Shown here one piece after another: positions 5,202 to 9,788 of a stretch of 10,550 bases of DNA; positions within the stretch are counted from its first letter, which is position 1, and the number at the start of each line of letters is the position of its first letter. The DNA is from JAWOJB01 sp046484325 (GTDB lineage Bacteria > Actinomycetota > Acidimicrobiia > Spongiisociales > ZC4RG35): assembly GCA_046484325.1 (NCBI GenBank), contig JAWOJB010000026.1, positions 1-10,550 of the forward strand, given 5' to 3'. The notes under the pieces were generated by a model. It was not told where the DNA came from. It was given only the letters and a program-made list of their open reading frames with translations, and searched no databases. The position numbers were made by a program, and so were the translations under genes.

Positions 5202-6529
5202 GCGTCCTCTCCATCTACCGCAACATGTTCCGGATCCCGGACCTGCGGGCAAAGATCCTCTTCACGCTCGCCATGTTCGGCATATACCGGCTCGGCGCCA
5301 CGATCCCGGTTCCCGGCATCGACCTCGATGCCGTGCGCCTCTTCCAGCAGCAGCAGCAGGCCGGCGGGATCTACGGGCTCCTCAACCTCTTCTCCGGCGG
5401 TGCCCTCGAGCAGTTCTCGGTGTTCGCCCTCGGCATCCTGCCCTACATCACCGCCTCGATCATCATGCAGTTGCTGACGGTGGTCATCCCGAAGCTCCAG
5501 GCGCTCCAGGACGAAGGCGAGTCGGGTCGCAAGGTCATCACCCAGTGGACCCGCTATCTCACGGTGGTCCTGGCCCTCATCCAGTCGACCGGCTTCACCT
5601 ACCTGTTCCACGTGGGGACGTTCACCGGTGGCATCGACCTCGTGCCGCAGTACAGCCCAGGGCGGGTGGCACTCATCGTCCTCACGATGACGGCCGGTAC
5701 CGCCTTCGTGATGTGGCTCGGCGAGCTCATCACCCAGAAGGGCGTCGGCAACGGCATGTCGTTGTTGATCTTCGTGTCGATCCTCAGCCAGTTCCCGTTC
5801 GTCTTCGGCCAGATCTGGGCGCAGACCGCCGGCGGGATCGGCGGTGCCACCGGCTGGACCCGCTTCATGGTGATCATGGCGATCTTCCTCTTCATGATCG
5901 TGGCGATCATCTACGTCGACCAGGGTCAGCGAAGGATCCCCATCCAGTTCGCCAAGCGGGTCCGGGGCCGCAGGGTGATGGGAGGCCAGAGCACCTACAT
6001 CCCCCTCAAGGTCAACACGGCCGGCGTGATCCCGGTGATCTTCGCCACCTCGATCATGCTGTTCCCCGCCCTCGTGGTGACCGCCATCCCCAGCGACGCC
6101 GCCTGGGTCACCGCCGTCCGCAACTGGGTCGATGTGAACCTGGGAGGAGGGGGTGGCTCGATCAGCGGGTGGTACGTGGCACTGCTGTTCGGCCTCATCA
6201 TCTTCTTCACCTACTTCTACACGGCCATCCAGTTCGACCCTGTGCGGCAGTCGGAGATGCTCCAGCGGCAGGGGGGGTTCATCCCCGGCGTCCGGCCGGG
6301 CTCGCAGACCTCCCGCTATCTGGCCCACATCCTCAACCGCATCACCCTGCCCGGGTCGATCTTCCTGGCGACGATCTCGGTGTTGCCGGCGCTGGCCGGG
6401 CTCTTCTGGAACATCGCCATCAGCTTCTCGGGTGTGTCGATTCTCATCGTGGTGGGCGTCGCCCTCGAGACGATGAAGCAGATCGAGAGCCAGCTCACGA
6501 TGCGCAACTACGAAGGGTTCCTCACGTGA
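5198..6529 (+). CDS. secY: Protein translocase channel subunit SecY
   Basis: The product has 443 residues and is the channel subunit of the SecYEG translocon in the cytoplasmic membrane. The N-terminus FRIPDLRAKILFTLAMFGIYRLGATIPVPG (residues 11-40) is the classic SecY start with helix TM1. The plug and TM2 region is around 58-95 (LLNLFSGGALEQFSVFALGILPY). The pattern of ten hydrophobic helices continues to about residue 424, including 157-178, 222-240, 274-296, 326-345 and 385-425. The cytoplasmic loop signature GGFIPGVRPGSQTSRYL is at 359-374. Five consecutive Gln codons (CAG) encode residues 50-54 in the first external loop. No Shine-Dalgarno precedes the ATG at 5198; coupling to an upstream small frame is possible. 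The family start fits this ATG. Confidence 0.98.
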   Translation: MSVLSIYRNMFRIPDLRAKILFTLAMFGIYRLGATIPVPGIDLDAVRLFQQQQQAGGIYGLLNLFSGGALEQFSVFALGILPYITASIIMQLLTVVIPKLQALQDEGESGRKVITQWTRYLTVVLALIQSTGFTYLFHVGTFTGGIDLVPQYSPGRVALIVLTMTAGTAFVMWLGELITQKGVGNGMSLLIFVSILSQFPFVFGQIWAQTAGGIGGATGWTRFMVIMAIFLFMIVAIIYVDQGQRRIPIQFAKRVRGRRVMGGQSTYIPLKVNTAGVIPVIFATSIMLFPALVVTAIPSDAAWVTAVRNWVDVNLGGGGGSISGWYVALLFGLIIFFTYFYTAIQFDPVRQSEMLQRQGGFIPGVRPGSQTSRYLAHILNRITLPGSIFLATISVLPALAGLFWNIAISFSGVSILIVVGVALETMKQIESQLTMRNYEGFLT

Positions 6530-6541
6530 GCTTCGCTCACG
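6525..6541 (+). other. Hairpin across the secY stop codon
   Basis: CGTGAGC (6525-6531) and GCTCACG (6535-6541) are perfect reverse complements around a TTC loop, and the secY TGA (6527-6529) lies in the 5' arm. The overlapping CTCACGTGAG (6521-6530) is itself a 10-bp palindrome. No T-run follows, so a Rho-independent terminator is unlikely. Confidence 0.65.
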
Positions 6542-6542
6542 G

Positions 6543-6571
6543 CGTCTCACGTCTCACGTCTCACGTCTCAC
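6543..6571 (+). repeat. Heptanucleotide tandem array (GTCTCAC unit), copy B
   Basis: Four perfect GTCTCAC units (6544-6550, 6551-6557, 6558-6564, 6565-6571), with perfect period 7 over 29 nt, fill the first part of the secY-adk spacer. The unit is the reverse complement of the array before rplO. It is also complementary to the adk start region. Confidence 0.95.
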
Positions 6572-6606
6572 CCGTCGTGGGACGTGGGGCCCGTGACGTG
6601 CGACCT

Positions 6607-6625
6607 GTGACGCCGGAGGCGTCAC
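6607..6625 (+). promoter_or_regulatory. Hairpin sequestering the adk ribosome binding site
   Basis: GTGACGCC (6607-6614) and GGCGTCAC (6618-6625) are perfect reverse complements with a GGA loop. The GGAGG Shine-Dalgarno of adk (6615-6619) occupies the loop and the first two bases of the 3' arm, and the hairpin ends one base before the GTG start. This geometry could modulate adk translation. That it does so is inference. Confidence 0.6.
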
Positions 6626-6626
6626 C

Positions 6627-7169
6627 GTGAGACTCCTGTTCGTCGGTCCCCCCGGGGCCGGGAAGGGGACCCAGGCCGCCCGGGTCGCCGAGCGCCTCGG
6701 CATCCCCCACGTGTCCACCGGCGACATGTTCCGTGCCCTCGACGACACCACCGATCTGGGACGGCGGGTGAAGGCGATCATGCAGGCCGGCGACTACGTG
6801 TCCGACGGCATCGTCGTGGAGATGCTGGAGGAGCGTATCGCCCGGCCCGACGCCGCCGGCGGGTTCATCCTCGACGGCTTCCCCCGCACCGCCGGGCAGG
6901 TGTCGGCGCTCGACGGGCTGCTGGGCGAGGACGGGCTCGACCGGGTGGTGGTGTTCGAGGTGGACGAGGATGAGCTGGTGGCCCGGATGCTCTCGAGGGG
7001 CCGTGCCGACGACACCGAGGAGACGATTCGCAACCGGTTCCGGGTCTACGAGGAGCAGACCGCTCCGCTGATCGAGGAGTACGACCGGCGCGGCAGGGTG
7101 ATCCGTGTACACGGGGTCGGCAAGATCGACGAGATCACCGAGCGGGTCCTCGACACCATCGAGGCATGA
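6627..7169 (+). CDS. adk: Adenylate kinase, short form without LID domain
   Basis: The product has 180 residues. It catalyses ATP + AMP = 2 ADP in the cytoplasm. The P-loop GPPGAGKGT is at residues 7-15, the AMP-binding segment STGDMFR at 30-36, and DGFPRT at 83-88. The region after R124 (SRGRADDTEETIRNRFRVY) goes straight to the core helix without the roughly 27-residue LID insertion, as is usual for actinobacterial adenylate kinases. The start is GTG, 7 nt after GGAGG (6615-6619); the first codons GTG AGA C form one GTGAGAC repeat unit. The adk-map pair between secY and the alpha-operon genes is the common actinobacterial and firmicute order. Confidence 0.98.
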   Translation: MRLLFVGPPGAGKGTQAARVAERLGIPHVSTGDMFRALDDTTDLGRRVKAIMQAGDYVSDGIVVEMLEERIARPDAAGGFILDGFPRTAGQVSALDGLLGEDGLDRVVVFEVDEDELVARMLSRGRADDTEETIRNRFRVYEEQTAPLIEEYDRRGRVIRVHGVGKIDEITERVLDTIEA

Positions 7170-7197
7170 CGGCGCACGGCGCACGGCGCACGGCGCA
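7169..7197 (+). repeat. Heptanucleotide tandem array (GGCGCAC unit)
   Basis: Three perfect GGCGCAC units (7171-7191) plus GGCGCAT (7192-7198) give perfect period 7 over 29 nt, starting on the last base of the adk stop codon. The unit differs in sequence from the other two arrays but has the same period and a similar length. It fills most of the 40-nt adk-map spacer. Confidence 0.93.
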
Positions 7198-7209
7198 TCG
7201 CGGTGTTTC

Positions 7210-7986
7210 ATGATCACCATCAAGACCTCCCACGAGTTCGAGAAGATGGCGGTGGCGGGTCGATGCGTCGCCGCCGTCCACGCCGGGGTGAGGGAGGCGG
7301 CCAAGCCCGGCGCCTCCCTACGAGAGCTCGACGCCGTGGCGGCCGCAGTGATCGCCGGGCACGGGTGCACCCCGTCGTTCCTCGGGTATCACGGATATCC
7401 CGCAACGATCTGCGCATCGCCCAACGACGTCGTCGTCCACGGGATCCCGTCGGACCACCGACTCGAGGAGGGGGACCTGCTCTCCATCGACGCCGGCGCC
7501 ATCTACCAGGGGTTCCACGGTGATGCCGCGTTCACCATGCCGATCGGCGAGGTGTCCGAGGACGCCCGCCGGCTCATCGAGGTGACCCGCGAGGCGATGT
7601 GGGCCGGGATCGCCGCGGTTCGGCACGGCGCCCGGGTCGGGGACGTGGGGGCCGCGGTCGGGGGGGTGGGCGAACGGGCCGGGATGGGCGTGGTGCGCGA
7701 GTACGTCGGACACGGGATCGGGCGCCAGATGCACGAGGAGCCGCAGGTTCCGAACTACGGCGCCCCCGGTAAGGGGATGAAGCTCCGCACCGGCATGGCC
7801 ATCTGCATCGAGCCCATGTTCAATCTCGGCACCTGGGAGACGACGGTCGACCCCGACGGCTGGACGGTGCGCACCGCCGATGGCTCGCTGTCGGCCCACT
7901 GGGAGCACACCGTGTGCATCACGCCGGACGGCGTGGTGGTGACCACGCTCCCGGAGGGGACGGAGGTTCCGGTGCCGTTGGGCTGA
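7210..7986 (+). CDS. map: Methionine aminopeptidase, type I
   Basis: The product has 258 residues. It removes the initiator methionine from new proteins and is a cytosolic, two-metal enzyme. The five metal ligands are all present: D94 (SIDAG), D105 (HGDAA), H168 (VGHGIG), E201 (IEPMF) and E232 (EHT). H77 in VVHGIP is the conserved active-site histidine. The length fits the E. coli-type class Ia without an N-terminal SH3-binding or zinc extension. The ATG at 7210 gives the family start MITIKTSHEFEKMAVAGR. No convincing Shine-Dalgarno precedes it, because the spacer is taken up by the heptamer array. Coding continues intact through a G7 tract at 7660-7666. Confidence 0.98.
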   Translation: MITIKTSHEFEKMAVAGRCVAAVHAGVREAAKPGASLRELDAVAAAVIAGHGCTPSFLGYHGYPATICASPNDVVVHGIPSDHRLEEGDLLSIDAGAIYQGFHGDAAFTMPIGEVSEDARRLIEVTREAMWAGIAAVRHGARVGDVGAAVGGVGERAGMGVVREYVGHGIGRQMHEEPQVPNYGAPGKGMKLRTGMAICIEPMFNLGTWETTVDPDGWTVRTADGSLSAHWEHTVCITPDGVVVTTLPEGTEVPVPLG

Positions 7987-8014
7987 CGTCCAACGGCATG
8001 GAGTACGCAGTACC

Positions 8015-8034
8015 ACCGGGTACCCCAGCCCGGT
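8015..8034 (+). terminator. Weak terminator-like hairpin after map
   Basis: ACCGGG (8015-8020) and CCCGGT (8029-8034) form a 6-bp GC-rich stem with an 8-nt loop, followed by TTTGCCTT rather than a clean T-run. A competing hairpin uses GTACC (8010-8014) and GGTAC (8019-8023). It could attenuate read-through from map, but the evidence is thin. Confidence 0.25.
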
Positions 8035-8064
8035 TTGCCTTCACCTCAGGTCCACGCGTACAAT
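8035..8064 (+). promoter_or_regulatory. Predicted sigma70-type promoter for rpmJ-rpsM-rpsK-rpsD-rpoA
   Basis: TTGCCT (8035-8040, 4 of 6 matches to TTGACA) and TACAAT (8059-8064, 5 of 6 matches to TATAAT) are 18 nt apart. Transcription would start near 8071, leaving an approximately 180-nt leader before rpmJ. It is the best-looking promoter in the window and falls in its largest gene-free gap, where an alpha-operon promoter is expected. Confidence 0.55.
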
Positions 8065-8204
8065 CCCGGTCCGGCTTCCGGGTCGGTTGCGTCTGCACGC
8101 ACCCGATCGTCGGGCTCGCACCCATCGTCTCACGAGTCGACGGTGTGTCGTGCCCTCTGTGCCCGCCGCCGGGCAACCCCGGACGACCGTGGACCACGTA
8201 GTCG

Positions 8205-8249
8205 ATGGCGGCCGGCGCGGGCGCGAGTCCGTCGATCCGGATGGAGTGA
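8205..8249 (+). CDS. Possible 14-codon leader ORF upstream of rpmJ
   Basis: ATG at 8205 opens MAAGAGASPSIRME and stops at 8247-8249, three nt before the rpmJ ATG. The rpmJ Shine-Dalgarno (GGAG, 8243-8246) lies inside its last codons. It has no strong ribosome binding site of its own and may be a chance frame. Confidence 0.2.
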   Translation: MAAGAGASPSIRME

Positions 8250-8252
8250 CTG

Positions 8253-8366
8253 ATGAAGGTTCGACCTTCCACCAAGAAGATGTGCGAGAAGTGTCGGATC
8301 ATCCGGCGGCATGGTCGCGTGTGGGTGATCTGCCCCAACCCCCGTCACAAGCAGCGGCAGGGCTGA
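8253..8366 (+). CDS. rpmJ: 50S ribosomal protein L36, zinc-binding (C+) form
   Basis: The product has 37 residues and is L36, the smallest ribosomal protein, placed in 23S rRNA below the central protuberance. It reads MKVRPSTKKMCEKCRIIRRH and onward, and carries the zinc ligands C11, C14, C27 and H32, so it is the C+ form. GGAG at 8243-8246, with 6 nt spacing, fixes the ATG at 8253. It is the first gene after the candidate promoter and is 3 nt upstream of rpsM. Confidence 0.98.
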   Translation: MKVRPSTKKMCEKCRIIRRHGRVWVICPNPRHKQRQG

Positions 8367-8369
8367 GCG

Positions 8370-8750
8370 ATGGCACGTATCGCCGGCGTCGACCTCCCCC
8401 GCGACAAGCGGCTCGAGATCGGCCTGACCTACATCTACGGCATCGGACGGACCAGGGCCGAGCAGATCTGTGACGCCGTCGGCATCGAACGTGGCACCAA
8501 GATCCGGGATCTCACCGAAGATGAGGCGACCCGGATCCGGCGCTACATCGAACAGAGCTACCAGGTCGAAGGCGATCTGCGCCGCGAGGTTCAGCAGAAC
8601 ATCAAGCGCAAGGTCGAGATCGGCAGCTACCAGGGGATCCGGCACCGTCGAGGGCTCCCCGTCCGCGGACAGCGGACCCACACGAACGCCCGGGGCCGCA
8701 AGGGCCCGCGGCGGGCGATCGCCGGGAAGAAGAAGATCGGGAAGAAGTAG
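8370..8750 (+). CDS. rpsM: 30S ribosomal protein S13
   Basis: The product has 126 residues. S13 lies at the top of the 30S head and makes intersubunit bridges with L5 and contacts with P-site tRNA. The N-terminus MARIAGVDLPRDKRLEIGLTYI with the helix-turn-helix-like GIGRTRAEQI segment, and the signature RGLPVRGQRTHTNARGRKG (residues 94-112), are diagnostic. A Lys-rich tail (119-126) reaches toward the tRNA site in the family. The start lies 3 nt after the rpmJ stop, with AGGG at 8359-8362 as a modest ribosome binding site. Confidence 0.99.
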   Translation: MARIAGVDLPRDKRLEIGLTYIYGIGRTRAEQICDAVGIERGTKIRDLTEDEATRIRRYIEQSYQVEGDLRREVQQNIKRKVEIGSYQGIRHRRGLPVRGQRTHTNARGRKGPRRAIAGKKKIGKK

Positions 8751-8753
8751 GAG
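8750..8753 (+). promoter_or_regulatory. Ribosome binding site of rpsK supporting a TTG start
   Basis: GGAG begins on the last base of the rpsM stop codon and lies 6 nt before TTG at 8760. No ATG or GTG occurs at a suitable place, so this site decides the start. Confidence 0.75.
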
Positions 8754-8759
8754 TCGCCC

Positions 8760-9152
8760 TTGGCTGAGAAGGGTCAGAAGCGGGTACGTCGTCGTGAGCG
8801 AAAGAACATCGCCCACGGGCAGGCGCACATCAAGGCCAGCTTCAACAACACCATCATCAACATCACCGACCAGGCCGGCAACACCATCGTGTGGACGTCG
8901 GGCGGGTCGGTCGGGTTCAAGGGATCCCGCAAGTCGACTCCCTACGCCGCCCAGGTGGCGGCCGAGGAGGCGGCACGTCGCGCCGGCGAGCACGGCATTC
9001 GCAAGCTCGACGTCATCGTCGCGGGCACCGGCTCGGGGCGTGACACTGCGGTGCGCACCCTCCAGAACATGGGGATCGAGGTGACCGGCATCCGTGACGT
9101 CACCCCCTTCCCCCACAACGGCTGCCGTCCCAAGAAGCGCCGGAGGGGTTGA
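8760..9152 (+). CDS. rpsK: 30S ribosomal protein S11
   Basis: The product has 130 residues. S11 lines the 30S platform near the mRNA exit and the Shine-Dalgarno helix. The block HGQAHIKASFNNTIINITDQ and the C-terminal signature DVTPFPHNGCRPKKRRRG (about 113-130) are canonical. The start codon is TTG, rare for a highly expressed ribosomal protein gene; the following residues AEKGQKRVRRRERKNI fit the family N-terminus, and the next Met is far inside the gene. The rpsD start lies 2 nt after the stop. Confidence 0.98.
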   Translation: MAEKGQKRVRRRERKNIAHGQAHIKASFNNTIINITDQAGNTIVWTSGGSVGFKGSRKSTPYAAQVAAEEAARRAGEHGIRKLDVIVAGTGSGRDTAVRTLQNMGIEVTGIRDVTPFPHNGCRPKKRRRG

Positions 9153-9154
9153 GG

Positions 9155-9760
9155 ATGGCTCGGTACACCGGTCCCCGTCACAAGGCCTGCCGCCGCGCCC
9201 GCCAGCCCCTGTGCCAGTCCAAGAAGTGCCCGGTCGACCGCCGCCCGTACCCACCGGGTGATCACGGTCGAGGCCGCATCCGGGAGAGCGACTACCTGGT
9301 CCAGCTCCGCGAGAAGCAGAAGCTGCGCACCATGTACGGCGTCCTCGAGCGCCAGTTCCGCCGGTACTACGAGCTCGCCGCCCGCCAGCCCGGCATCACC
9401 GGCGACAATCTCCTGCGGCTCCTCGAGTCCCGGCTCGACAACATCGTCTGGCGATCCGGCCTCGCCGCCACCCGGCCACAGGCTCGGCAGCTCGTCAATC
9501 ACGGCCACTTCCGTGTGAACGGGAAGAAGGTCGACATCCCCTCGTACCGGGTGAGGCCCGGCGACGTGGTGTCCGTAAAGGACCGGAGCCAGGAGCTCAT
9601 TGCCATCCAGCACGCCGTGGACACCCTTGGCCGTCCCGTGCCGGAGTGGCTCGACGTGGACCACGGCGACCGCAAGGTCGTGGTGAAGGACCTCCCGTCC
9701 CGCCACCAGATCGACACCGCCATCAACGAGCAGCTCATCGTCGAGCTCTACTCGAAGTGA
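9155..9760 (+). CDS. rpsD: 30S ribosomal protein S4
   Basis: The product has 201 residues. S4 is a primary 16S-binding protein and 30S assembly initiator; it also contributes to the mRNA entry helicase, and in E. coli it represses the alpha operon. The S4 RNA-binding domain with LESRLDNIVWRSGLAATR (residues 90-107) and QLVNHGHFRVNGKKVDIPSY (112-131) is clear. The N-terminal arm MARYTGPRHKACRRA contains H9-x2-C12-x7-C20-x4-C25, resembling the zinc-binding (C+) S4 but with His at the first ligand and a shorter loop. The ATG at 9155 is used; an in-frame TTG at 9149 would add two residues and overlap rpsK. GGAGGGG at 9142-9148 is the ribosome binding site. Confidence 0.98.
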   Translation: MARYTGPRHKACRRARQPLCQSKKCPVDRRPYPPGDHGRGRIRESDYLVQLREKQKLRTMYGVLERQFRRYYELAARQPGITGDNLLRLLESRLDNIVWRSGLAATRPQARQLVNHGHFRVNGKKVDIPSYRVRPGDVVSVKDRSQELIAIQHAVDTLGRPVPEWLDVDHGDRKVVVKDLPSRHQIDTAINEQLIVELYSK

Positions 9761-9788
9761 ATCCTCGAGCCCCCAGGGAGTACGCATC

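Larger units (their letters stand above)
7987..8252 (+). other. 266-nt map-rpmJ gap; no infA found
   Basis: This is the longest gene-free stretch. It holds the candidate promoter at 8035-8064 and, in the leader, small hairpins at 8102-8114 (CCCGA/TCGGG, TCG loop) and 8169-8182 (CCGGG/CCCGG, CAAC loop), one isolated GTCTCAC at 8127-8133, and a 14-codon frame at 8205-8249. None of the frames I read on either strand resembles translation initiation factor IF-1, whose gene normally sits here in Actinomycetota. Confidence 0.75.

Noticed and set aside
5345..5359. (CAG)5 trinucleotide repeat in secY
   Set aside because: It encodes Gln50-54 in a variable external loop of SecY. The tract is short and in frame, with no sign of function beyond local expansion.
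4304..6550. Very long open frame (748 codons) on the minus strand
   Set aside because: It lies opposite rpmD, rplO and secY. High-GC coding DNA commonly leaves the antisense frame open, and the translation is low-complexity Asp/His/Glu/Arg-rich with no recognisable domain.
6525..6571. Rho-independent terminator after secY
   Set aside because: The hairpin has no following T-run. GC-rich repeat sequence follows and adk begins 97 nt after secY, so read-through is more likely.
4589..7198. CRISPR array
   Set aside because: The repeats are direct 7-bp tandem units without spacers, and no cas genes are present.
7660..7666. G7 tract in map (and a similar G7 at 6271-6277 in secY) as possible phase-variation sites or frameshift errors
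   Set aside because: Both frames continue correctly into conserved motifs with family-normal spacing, and such tracts arise by chance in this composition.
7914..8253. Plus-strand frames across the map-rpmJ gap as possible infA
   Set aside because: None shows the IF-1 OB-fold pattern (such as an EVLAHISGKMR-like or RIVYR-like ending). They are Pro/Arg/Ser-rich and inconsistent with a conserved 72-residue protein.
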